64,000 nucleotides of DNA, taken from the NCBI RefSeq assembly GCF_041449215.1, contig NZ_JBGNFV010000001.1, positions 2,641,001-2,705,000 of the forward strand, read 5' to 3'. Of this stretch, positions 35,601-45,000 are shown piece by piece. The notes beneath the pieces are model-generated. The model worked only from the letters and a program-made list of their open reading frames with translations. It did no database searches and was not told the DNA's origin. The DNA comes from Roseivirga sp. BDSF3-8. Lineage in GTDB: Bacteria; Bacteroidota; Bacteroidia; Cytophagales; Cyclobacteriaceae. The position numbers and the translations under genes are program-made. Numbering within the stretch: the first letter of the stretch is position 1; each line of letters opens with the position of its first letter.

Positions 35601-36018
35601 ACCTGATTACATGGTGCCAAGTGCCTTCGTCCGGTTGGATAGTTTCCCGGTCAACTCCAGTGGGAAAATAGACGCTGACGTACTACAGCAAATGGACCTG
35701 CATATTGAAGACAATACCCGCCCTTACAGAGCACCGGAAACGGAAATGGAAGTGACCGTAGCAGGTATGTTTGCTGAATATTTACAAACCGATCAGATTG
35801 GCAGGGATGACGATTACTTCGAGCTGGGAGGTACCAGTATTACAGGAATCAAAATCACACATTCCATAAACGAGAGATTTAATCTTAACCTGAAAGTGAA
35901 TAGCCTTTTTGGAACAAGAACGGTGAAGGACCTGGCAGCTGAAATTGAAGCACACCTTTTAGTAAGGGATGATAATGAGCTGCTGGAAGAAGATGAGGTT
36001 ACTGAAATAAAGCTGTAA
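26614..36018 (+). CDS. NRPS1: C-A-T-C-A-T-C-A-T, three modules
   Basis: A 3134-residue peptide synthetase that starts the assembly line. C1 has HHILSDG at 135-141; A1 has its P-loop from Tyr598; T1 serine is 981. C2 has HHLVHDG at 1168-1174; A2 P-loop near 1650; T2 Ser2036. C3 has HHIISDG at 2219-2225; A3 P-loop near 2691; T3 Ser3075. Hand-read ten-residue codes: A1 DTESIGTVCK, close to the bacitracin Lys code; A2 DILQLGVIWK, a Gly code; A3 DAWFYGNIIK, Leu-like. A condensation domain at the very N-terminus suggests that the first residue is N-acylated (starter C), though no fatty-acid-activating gene is visible. The acidic end (LLEEDEVTEIKL) may dock to NRPS2. No epimerase domain is present. 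Confidence 0.93.
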   Translation: MLNLIPLSSTQKYIWVDQNLSPQSGKYIIGGYCRINGVLNYSIFKQAVTLFVSEQELFGLCLVDTVNGPMWKQSQKEYEGVAFIDLSERVDGEKGFLDYIKNDFVIPFSVSTESLFKFEIIKLDESRWIWYAKVHHILSDGWGISLLFQRVSELYNSLTKLDKLNIQERKFSNFIYNDIEYLKSQSYSEDRDYWLNKYRYNSQVLFPLKPGDNENKKGKIFSLNISSHSYISFKNICKKNNVTSFQAILGINSLLFCQGTDRDGISIAVPLLNRSNRYFKETMGPFMNILPVRIETDHALTLLDLIKGVKKELLQTYRHQKFQLGHLLKELNLQSGSKGIYDLRVSFEQHNYNALFRDCACEIVAMSNEEEEDPLSIHIMEYQDGKDVEVRFDYREEYLQEWEVKAIAERFCLLLESFEDNLLKKVNEVNLFLPGEKELVTTTFQGEEEERSIHSLVDLLQDSFKRYPDNVAIIQGTEVITYRELDERSGLFSTNLNNRNIGKGNLVALHIPRSAELIVSMIGTLRAGASYMPVDPSYPTSRVAYMLDDSRCDAVVTNQDLAIDSSAAIISFEELQDGFPAQADYVTFEPEDQAYIIYTSGSTGKPKGVSVSHASVADYVLTFSEYFKVSSEDVVLHQASPSFDTSIEEMFPVLVSGGKMIIQEDAKDLESLEQNLYKHNITLLSVSPNVVSYLNEKDNIPQSLRVLISGGDVLKPSYVDRLYTKTHIYNTYGPTESTVCASYYPVETLTDPLPIGKPIKNRRIYILSQDKALVPVGVYGELYLGGKGIAREYLNRVSLTAERFIDDPFENKGKLYRTGDKGRWLPDGTIEFAGRTDDQIKIRGYRIEPGEVEAALKNIKVVQDGVVMARTSHSGGQSLVAYFIPAIQNQVDSEDLKGEMKQVLPAHMVPDIFIQIEAFPLTAQGKTDKKALPDPFTNRQASESEVPVTETEIELANIWKEHLQIVNISREDNFFELGGHSILANQLLALIRTRFSIEISLKNFFENPRLLQLADFIDNAEKGELRLEKAPEGARIPLSFAQERLWFLYQLNPDNMSYNVPRVIQMKGRVRHDILEATYTEIVRRHEVLRSAFITIDGVPYMEVKAPYHFDIPEFDLKSFSKEEQDNWIHQFVLGEGRKLFDLESGRLIRVQLLHLSNDESLMVFCEHHLVHDGWTQGVLLNEFIDIYTALAQEQEHGLAEPELQYGDFTYWQKNHLQGKVLEDHLSYWKEKLQGVNPVPDLPYDFPRPPAISGMGDVVELELDEELASAIRAYSKRKGNTLFITMVAAFKCLLHHYTNQEDICIGTWLANRKLKQTEGMLGMIINTLPLRTLFSKQDSFDTFLDRVKNSCVEMYDHEDTPFGKIVEVVNPVRSLSYNPLFQVNFSFMDTPSRRMNLPELDLELLESHNRSAKFDINVVVVTPQEQLRGSGDAAAATIQIEWEFNSDIFSRPTMHQMLSHYKALLSYIVAQDKTPIADIPLLAEDEMLAEVDRYNPAPSAYPAKSINSLITEIMERHANEPALISCDIRLTYRELQQEVNKAATYLNKHLGLKPGERVAVVMDRSANMLISLLAIMKNGSAYVPVDPAFPSDRITYILSDCNAKFVVCDDAYVTASGEVEYHPYSEIQQAESYSETQDFSHAEGIAYAIYTSGSTGQPKGVCIKHSSVVNLLDSIIKTTGFKAGHSLLSVTTFSFDISVLEFFVPLISGGCLILPSSGIVKDPFMLSESLEQYRPDMMQATPSTWKMLLEAGWEGAQETLVALCGGEALSRSLADQLSGKVAALWNVYGPTETTIWSMAKRIESGKELITIGHPLHNNRVFILDDQLKVVPKGVTGELYIGGEGLAEGYLNRPELTKERFITFPQTGERIYKTGDLAKRLANGEVQFIGRADNQVKIRGHRIELGEIAYNLRQLSGCETVVIARKDLTDNNILVAFLEGADEEIISSSRTGLQNILPDYMVPESFNAIDELPLTPNGKVDIRALEKVEITGEYSVSEVYVAPVTGTEIFLEEVFASLLRREKVGTDQNFFKMGGHSLMAARVISRIYKEKGVKLLLRSLFLYPTIAELAEHIDSLKHDITENIRYASEAALYPCSPSQRRMWVMEQMNTDNSGYNLPSLYELKGDVDENRLLSAFSYLVNRHESLRTVFIDQKGEPFQKILSSLPLAKYYQSVSAATEEQAIEIGRQRFSEPYDLTTGPLFRVLFIRTGSVAYMAIDMHHIISDGWSLSLIIRDVLHYYKQGEEQPELSIQYKDYSVWQAAKVHKGDLDAGLSYWTKQLGGILPVMELPYDAPRPALMTNKGAALTHHFGKALSEKLEALSQAKGTSLYMVLMALTKSVMYRYSEQNDMIIGTPVAGRDHAQTEDIVGLFVNTLAIRSRFDGNTAFDDLLLQVRKLVLEGYDHQEYPFDLLLDKLEVTRDPSRNPVFDVMMSYQKDHGIQEGELSKGITVRPVKLPVETSKFDLSFTFRSVAGEVSCEVEYNTDLFNSKTAGDIMLHLTLLAEAFCQDTTLRIGQPELVQVADLPPALKPPVIPELRNVNFSGYYERFIHAVARFGDRPAVDDKGEILTFAQLKDKVEELASHLHTQYGISKGDVVGVLLSRGSDLLVSALACFRLGAVYTPIDTNYPAERIGLIISDSGLSLMITRREYDHLVSSKVTNRLQLDHTASAGNRSDLPEVTFGPDDILYLIYTSGSTGVPKGVAVRQEGLLNLCEWHADNFRMDENSVSTMLASIGFDASVWEFMPALITGCCLIPVSDQDRIETSALKAIIRSKKVTHAFMPPLLCEQFMATSADFDHKLIIYAGGDVLQNVTSNAGITIYNNYGPTEFTIISTSYRVPEHLVKEIPIGKPLKNNLVYILNIFGNLQPRGVKGELFCSGVNITAGYWKNEALTGERFTSDPFYSDRTMYRTGDLGIWDADGNIYFRGRADHQLKVRGYRIEPGEINHHILQHPAIEQSHVILHKKDSREPLLAAFIIYKEEAVDSTELKSYLRNFVPDYMVPSAFVRLDSFPVNSSGKIDADVLQQMDLHIEDNTRPYRAPETEMEVTVAGMFAEYLQTDQIGRDDDYFELGGTSITGIKITHSINERFNLNLKVNSLFGTRTVKDLAAEIEAHLLVRDDNELLEEDEVTEIKL

Positions 36019-36030
36019 GAAGGAATAAGG

Positions 36031-39000
36031 ATGAAAGCCAGCTACCTGATTAGGGATCTAGCCGGAATGGGCATTAAGCTCAAACTGGAGGATGGACAAC
36101 TTGTACTTAAAGGGGCAAAATCTGCTTTGACACCTGCGGTAGTAGAGCAGATTAAAGCCAATAAAGAAGCGCTCATAGCTTTTCTTAGGGAAACCTCTGC
36201 CGGCACAGAAACTATACCTGCGCAGAAACCAGGTAGTACCTATGCTTTATCCAGTGCACAACAGCGCTTGTTTTTGCTGCACAAAATGGAAGAAAGCGCA
36301 GTGGCTTATAACATCCCTTCTGTTTTCAGGGTAAAGGGTGCCGTAAATGCTCCATTCCTTGAAGCAGCATTTAATGCCCTCATCGCCAGGCATGAAATTC
36401 TGAGAACTCAGTTTGGGCTCAGGAATTTTGAGCCTTACCAGGAAGTGGCTTCGCAAAAAGACGTGTACTTCACCCTGCGGACAGGCAGTGCCGACACTGT
36501 GGACGAAGCTTCGGGTATAATAAAATCTGTAATAAGCGCTCCTTTTGATTTAGAAAAGGCACCTCTTCTCAGAGCTGTACTTATAGGCTTAAAACAGACC
36601 GATTTTGTTTTTGCGCTCGACATGCACCATATCATCAGTGATGGCTGGTCAATGGAAGTATTCATCCGTGAGTTGTTTGCCTGCTATTCGGCGCTTGTAT
36701 CGGGTGCGGAGTGGTCTGTGGCTCCGCTTTCCATCCAGTATAAGGACTATGCGGTATGGGAGCAGGTCCGGCTGTCCGGCGACGCTTACCAGGCAGCGAG
36801 AGACTACTGGCTGGAACATTTCAGCGGTGAGCTTCCTGTATTGCAGTTGCCGACAGATAAGCCCCGCCCGGGAGTACAGTCTTTTAAGGGAGCTCAGCAT
36901 AGTTTTACCCTTCATGCAGCACTTACGGAAAAACTCCGCTCCGTCGCTGCCAGCCAGGGAGCGAGCCCCTTTATGGTCCTTCTGGCCCTGGTAAACAATC
37001 TTCTGTCACGCTACAGCGGCCAGGAAGATATAATTGTAGGTACGCCTGTTGCAGGCAGAGACCTGCCCCAGCTTAAAGACCAGATCGGATTTTACGTAAA
37101 TACCCTTGCTCTGCGTACTGAGATAGTTGGTGAAGACACATTTTCCTCCCAGTTGGAGAAGGTAAAGTCAACGCTTCTGGGGGCACTGTCTCACAGCAGC
37201 TATCCTTTTGACAGGCTGGTAGATGAGCTTAACATTCCGCGCAGTACAGGCAGGCCTCCGCTGTTCAATGTGATGGTAAACTACCAGGAGCAGAGCAGCT
37301 CCCAGCTTCCGGCTATCGCAGGAGTTGAGATATCAGCCGAAGCCCTTCCGTTCCATACCAGCAAATTTGACCTCTCCTTTGCCTTCAGGCATCAGGGGGA
37401 CAGGCTAGACTGTACCATTGAATATGCTACTGACCTGTACCTGCCATCTACTATTGAAAGGATGGACGGGCACCTGTGTACCCTTGCAGAAGCCGTGCTC
37501 GAAAACCCCGGTCTAAAACCCGCAGAAGTAAACATACTACAGCCAGAAGAAAGAGAGCAGGTACTCCATAGCTTCAACCAGACGGCAAAAGCTTATGACC
37601 TGGATAAAGACATTATCACCTTTTTCGGAAATCAGGTCAGCCTGCAACCCGAAGCGGTTGCTTTGATAGACGGCGAGACTACTTATAGCTATACACAGCT
37701 TGACAGGCTAAGCAACGGACTGGCCGAGAGGCTGACTACCAGCTATGGTGTAGGGTATGGTGACCTGGTAGGGGTGAGGATGGACCGTTCGGCAGCCCTT
37801 GTGATCGCCCTTCTGGCCGTGATGAAAACCGGAGCGGCTTACGTACCGGTAGACCCTGCCTACCCAGCAGGCAGGCAGTCTTACATTATGGAGCATGCCC
37901 GCCCCAGGCTTCTGGTTACCGATGCGCCTTCCGGAGCAGAAACGCTTCCGGTATGCATCTATCATGAAAAAGCGTTTAGTGAGCAGGCAGCCGGTTTTGC
38001 TACCAGCCTTCGGGCAGCAGACCGCGCCTATGTAATCTATACCTCCGGCTCTACGGGTACCCCTAAAGGCATCAGCATCACCCATGGCAATGTGAGTAAC
38101 CTGTTACAGTGGGCAGCGGAGACGTTTGACTCCTCCTGCCTGGAGGGTGTTTTGTTCAGCACCTCAGTGTGCTTTGACCTGAGCATCTATGAGCTGTTTT
38201 ATCCCCTTTCGGCAGGTGGTACGGTGATCCTGGCAAAAACAGTTACCGACCTTGCCGGTCTTGCAGCCGCACTGAAAGTACGGCTGGTGAACACGGTGCC
38301 TTCTGCGGTAAAGCTTTTGCTTGAACAGGATGCTATAGGCCCCCGGGTGAAGGTATTGAATGTCGCTGGGGAGCCTTTGAAAGATGCGCTTGTACAGCGG
38401 GTATTTGAGAAAACTAATGTAGAGCAGGTAAATAACCTGTATGGTCCTTCTGAGACGACGACCTACTCCACTCATCACCGAATGGAGCGCGGAGAGGAAG
38501 TGCGTGTGACAATAGGAAAACCGCTGGCCAACACGCAGGTGTACCTTTTGGACAGGGGCATGAACCTTGTTCCTCCCGGTGTATTTGCAGAGCTTTACAT
38601 AGGCGGCAGTGGTGTATCGGAAGGTTACCTTCATTCGGAAGACCTTACTGCACAGCGCTTCCTTGCCAACCCATATGGGGCAGGACAACTCTACCGCACG
38701 GGAGACCTTGCGAGCTGGGACGGAACCGGGCAGCTGCACTACCATGGTCGAATAGACGAGCAGGTGAAGTTGCGAGGCTTCCGTATAGAGCTTGGAGAGA
38801 TAGAAAAGGTACTGATGTCCCGCAGTGAAGTGAAAGAAGCTGTGGCTGTGGTGAAGGGTAGCGGTGAGGATGCGATGCTGGTGGCCTATATGACGGTAGA
38901 GCAGGGTGCGGAGCAGGCAGAAGACTACCGGAAGGTGGCTGCAGGCTTTCTGCCAGACTATATGGTGCCCTCCGTAGTAGTGGTACTGGAAAACTTACCG

Positions 39001-42000
39001 CTAACCCCTAACGGGAAGATAGATAAGAAAGCCCTACCGGATCCTGTGTTGCAGGAAAGAGCGTATGTGGCCGCGGCCAGTGAAACCGAGGCAGTACTGC
39101 AGACTCTGTGGCAGGAGGTGCTTGGCCTGGAGAAAGTAGGTGTCACTGACAATTTCTTTGCCATAGGGGGCAACTCCATTAAAGCGATGAAGCTGGCAGC
39201 CAGGATTTTTCATAAGACAGGTACATCCGTCAAGATAAAAGACATATTCCTTTTTCCTACAATCAGAGAGCTTGCCCCGGCACTAAAGAATTGCTCCGTG
39301 GCACTGGCTCCCATACCCCTTACAGAAGCCACAGGAGAGGTTCCTGCTTCCCTTGCTCAGAGAAGAATTTACTGGGCTCACCGTCTGCAGGGAGGTGAGG
39401 CAGCTTATAATATACCGTTTTATCTTGAACTTCGGGGAAGCCTTAAAGAGGAGGTCCTTCATGATGCGGTTCAATACCTGATTGAACGTCATGAATCACT
39501 GCGTACTGTATTTCGTGAAGAAAAAGGCCAGCTTTTGCAGGAGGTAAAGCCCCGCTTGGACGCAGAGGATGTTTTTGTATATGAGTACCAAGTTGGTGCT
39601 CCTTTATTGGGAGAATTGGCTGCAGAAGAAAGCAAGCGGATATTCGACCTTGGAGCAGGGCCATTATGGAAACTAAGAGTTGTTTGTGTCGGTGCTAATC
39701 ATTATTTCTTTGGGCTGACCTTTCACCATATTATAGCGGACGGCTGGTCCATGCCTGTATTCTTCAGGGACCTGATGAAAGCCTGTATGGCTTTTGGGAG
39801 GGATGAGAAGCCAGACCTTCAGCCTTTGCCTGTTCAATACCGTGATTACAGTGAATGGCAACGTAAAGCATTACTACACGGAGAATTTAAGGAGGCAGCA
39901 GCTTATTGGGGTGAACTCCTTTCAGGTGAACTGGCTTACACCACTCTTCCCTATGACTATCTCCCGGATGAGAAAGAAAGCTCTGACGGAGATAGGGTAA
40001 TCCACTCAATAGATACAAATGTGTCTGATAAGGTAGTGAGATTTGCCCTTTCACTCGGGTGCACGCCTTTTACGGTATTATACTCCACCCTCCAGGCACT
40101 GTTGTCAAAGTATACCTCAGAGAGTGACATTGTTCTGGGTATCCCTGTAAGCGGGAGGGTTCATCCTTATACTGTAGACCAGGTGGGGTTGTATATTAAT
40201 ACAATACTTCTGAGAGCGGAGGTTAAAGAGGAGACATCATTTGCTGAATTATGCAAAGCAAATGGAGAACAGCTATCGCTTTCTCTTGAACACCAGGAAT
40301 ACCCCTTCAGTGCTATATTGGAAGACCTTCAGGTTCCGGCAGACAAAAGTCCTTTGTTCGCCATCATGGTCAACTATGAAGACCAAACTGGTGAAACTGA
40401 TTTTATTAAGGATATACCTTTTACACTTAAGCAAATTGACAGTCAGTATGCCCCTAGTAAGTTCGATATTAGTATAACCTTTGCCAATACAGACGGCCGT
40501 TTAAAAATATTGGCTGACTATAACAAAAACCTATACAGCAGGGGAAAGATTGAGCGCTTAATACACCATTTTGAGAAGTTGGTCCGGGTTGCTGTGGAAA
40601 ACAAGGAGACTTCTCTGAAAGAGCATACCTACCTTTCAAAAGAAGAAGCCCATACGTTAAGAGACCTGGGAAGGGGAGAAGTGCTCAATCTACCTTATGG
40701 TAATATTATAAGCAGGTTTGATCTAATAGCGGAAAAACTGCCTGATCATACAGCCATTGTGGAAGATGAGGTGGTGACCTATAGCAGGTTGCGTGAAAAT
40801 TCCTGCAAGCTGGCTCAGACGATGGCCGGAAAGTACGGAGTAAAGGCCGGGGTGGTCGTTGCCGTATCTATGGACAGGTCTGCAGCTCTTGTGACTACTA
40901 TTCTGGCCATCCTGAGATGTAAGGCGATTTATTTGCCTATAGATATGGATGACCCGCATGCGAGGAAATCTTATATCATCAGCGATAGCCGTCCTGTACT
41001 AATGGTTGCCGCAGCAGATACCCTGTCCGACTGTGTGGTGGAGTCATATGAAGCATTATCAGCAGAGCCTGATGTATGGGACAACCTTCCCCCGAAGCAG
41101 CCGGAAACGGACCTGCCTGTATACCGGATTTATACTTCCGGAACTACCGGTAAGCCCAAAGGAGTTACCGTTTCTTCCTTTAACCTGGCTAACCTGTGCG
41201 AATGGCACATTACCCATTATCAAACGAGCGAAAGATCCCGTGCCACCCTTTTTGCCGGCATTGGATTTGATGCCTCGGTGTGGGAGATATTTCCTTATCT
41301 GCTTACTGGCGGCACACTGTATCCCGTGGCGGCAAACCTGCGTTATGATACCGGTAAGCTTGGTGTGTTTATGCAGGAAAAAGGTATTACCCATACCTAC
41401 CTGCCGGTAGTTATTGCAAGGCAACTTCTTTCCTCAGAGTTTAAACCTGATAACCCTGTTCACCTGCTTACCGGGGGAGAGGACCCCGGTATGCTATGTA
41501 GTAATGAGAAAATAATACTCCATAATAACTACGGTCCTACAGAAACAACTGTGGTGGCAACAAGCTACCGTTTCCGGGATAAAGAAAACAGTTATATCCC
41601 TATCGGTAGACCTCTGCCTAATACCCACATCTACCTATTAGATGAAAACCATAAACTGGTGGGCGAGGGGCTTAGCGGTAGCATATTTATCGGCGGTCGT
41701 AGTGTTTCTTTAGGTTATCATGGACAGGACGACCTAACAGAGAAGGTTTTTGTGGCCGATCCTTTCAACCCAGGTCATCAGATGTATAATTCCGGGGATA
41801 AGGGCCGTTGGCTACCAGATGGAAATCTGCTGTTCGAGGGACGGAAAGACGAGCAGGTTAAACTCAGAGGGTATCGGATTGAGCTTAGTGGTATAGATTA
41901 CCAGTTGAAGCAAATACCTTGTGTATCGGAGGCTGTTACCTTATTACTTACTGATACGAAAGACCACAAAAGGTTAGTATCCTACGTGAAGGTTGATGGT

Positions 42001-45000
42001 GAGGTTCCGGAAATAAGAAACTTACTGTCTAAAGCACTTCCATCCTACATGATTCCTGATCTGGTTGTGGTGGTAGATACTATTCCACTAACCGCTAACG
42101 GTAAAGTGGATAGAAAAGCACTCCCAAGCCCTGATTTCGGAAATAGGGAAATTATTGCCCCGCGTAATGACCTTGAGATGGTAGTGCGTGATACATTCAG
42201 AGAGGTGCTGGATGTAGAGGAACTGAGCATATATGATAGCTTTTTTGCACTGGGCGGGCAGTCTATCAAACTATACAAGCTTGCCTCGGCTCTTGCCGAA
42301 AAGACAGGTGTTCACTTCAACCTTTCTGACCTGTTTGTACACAATACCATCGCCGGGGTGGCAGGACTTTTGGAGGAAGGGAAGGAAGAAGTAACCATAA
42401 TTCCTTATGCGGATATCCGCGAGCGCTACCCGCTTTCTTCCAGTCAGTTCAGAATGTGGATGTTGTCAGGGATTGATAAAAGTGCTCAGGCTTATAATAT
42501 TGTATCTCTTCATAACGTAAAGGGACAGGTTAATTTTAGTCTGCTGGAAGAAGCGTTAACCCTTGTCATAGGCAGGCACGAGATACTCAGGACACGCTTT
42601 GTTCAGCAGGAGGAAGAAGTGTACCAGGTCATTGATAAGAATGTATCCGGGAAAATAACACTTATAGAGCCTGGTGATGAATCACTTGCAGACTTATTAA
42701 AGAATGTACCTGCCTTGGAAAGTGGAAACCTGCTGAGTCTTCGGTTCCTAAAAAGGGCAGAGGATGATTACCTGATGATATTTAGCATGCACCATATCAT
42801 CAGTGATGGCTGGTCAATGGAAGTATTCATCCGTGAGTTGTTTGCCTGCTATTCGGCGCTTGTATCGGGTAGGGAGTGGTTTGTGGCTCCTCTTTCCATC
42901 CAGTATAAGGACTATGCGGTATGGGAGCAGGCCCGGCTGTCCGGCGACGCCTACCAGGCAGCGAGAGACTACTGGTTGGAGCACTTCAGTGGTGAGCTTC
43001 CTGTATTGCAGTTGCCGACAGATAAGCCCCGCCCGGGAGTACAGTCTTTTAAGGGAGCTCAGCATAGTTTTACCCTTCATGCAGCACTTACGGAAAAACT
43101 CCGCTCCGTGGCTGCCAGCCAGGGAGCGAGCCCCTTTATGGTCCTTCTGGCCCTGGTAAACAATCTTCTGTCACGCTACAGCGGGCAGGAAGACATCATC
43201 GTGGGTACACCGGTAGCAGGCAGAGACCTGCCCCAGCTTAAAGACCAGATTGGGTTTTACGTAAATACCCTTGCTCTGCGTACTGAGATAGTTGGTGAAG
43301 ACACATTTTCCTCCCAGCTGGAGAAGGTAAAGTCAACGCTTCTGGGGGCGCTGTCTCACAGCAGCTATCCTTTTGACAGGCTGGTAGATGAGCTTAACAT
43401 TCCTCGCAGTACAGGCAGGCCTCCGCTGTTCAATGTGATGGTAAACTACCAGGAGCAGAGCAGCTCGCAGCTTCCGGCTATTGCAGGAGTTGAGATAGTA
43501 GCTGAAGCCCTTCCATTCCATACCAGCAAATTTGACCTCTCCTTTGCCTTCAGGCATCAGGGGGACAGGCTAGACTGTACCATTGAATATGCTACCGACC
43601 TTTACGGCCCTGTCACGATTGAGCGGATGGGCCGGCACCTGGTCAGCCTTTGCGAAGCAGTGCTTGAGAACCCAGGCATAAAACCTTCAGAAGTTGATAT
43701 TCTTCAGGCAGAGGAAAGAGCGCAGGTCCTGTATGGGTTTAACCAGACGGAAAGAGCGTACGACCTGGACAAAGACCTTATTTCCCTTTTCAGGGAGCAA
43801 ACTGTTCGTCAGCCGGAGGCCATTGCCCTGATAGATGGAGAAACCTCCTACAGCTATGGCCAGCTTGACAGGCTGAGCAGCGGGCTGGCCCACAGGCTTA
43901 TCACTAACTACGGAGTAGCACATGGCGACCTTGTAGCGGTGAGAATGGAGCGCTCAGCAGCCCTGGTGATTGCGCTTATAGCGATAATGAAAACGGGAGC
44001 TGCTTATGTACCAGTAGACCCTGGCTACCCTGCAGGCAGGCAGTCCTACATTCTGGAACACGCCCGGCCCAGATTGCTGGTGACGGATAAGCCTAAAGGA
44101 GAGAATGCGCTTCTGGTATGCTCGTATAATACAGAAGAATTTAGTGAAGCAGAAGGTCTTTCTATCAGCCTTCAGTCGACAGACCGTGCCTATGTGATCT
44201 ACACCTCCGGTTCTACGGGCAACCCAAAGGGTATCAGTATTACCCATGGAAATGTGAGCAACCTGTTACAGTGGGCAACGGAGACTTTTGACTCCTCCTG
44301 CCTGGAGGGTGTACTATTCAGTACCTCAGTGTGTTTTGACCTGAGCATCTATGAGCTGTTTTATCCCCTTTCGGCAGGTGGTACGGTGATACTGGCAAAG
44401 ACAGTGACCGACCTGCCCCATCTTGCAGTGGCAGAGCAGGTGAGGCTGGTGAATACGGTTCCCTCCGCAGTGAAACTGCTGCTGGATCAGGGTGCGATAG
44501 GCCCTCAGGTAAAAGTGCTAAACGTAGCGGGTGAGCCGCTGAAAGATGCCCTAGTACGCCGGGTATTTGAAAATACGCAAGTACAACAGGTAAATAACCT
44601 ATATGGCCCGTCGGAGACTACGACCTACTCTACCCACCACCGTATGGAGCGCGGAAAAGAAGTGCGTGTGACTATAGGTAAACCGCTGGCCAACACGCAG
44701 GTGTACATGATGGACAGGGGCATGAACCTTGTTCCTCCGGGTGTATTTGCAGAGCTATACATAGGCGGCAGTGGTGTATCTGAAGGTTACCTTCATTCGG
44801 CAGAACTTACTGCACAGCGCTTTCTTGTCAACCCATATGGTGAAGGACACCTCTACCGCACGGGTGACCTTGCGAGCTGGGACGGAGAAGGGCAGTTGCA
44901 CTACCATGGCCGTATAGACGAGCAGGTAAAGTTGCGAGGCTTCCGCATAGAGCTTGGAGAGATAGAGAAGGTACTGATGTCCCGCAGTGAAGTGAAAGAA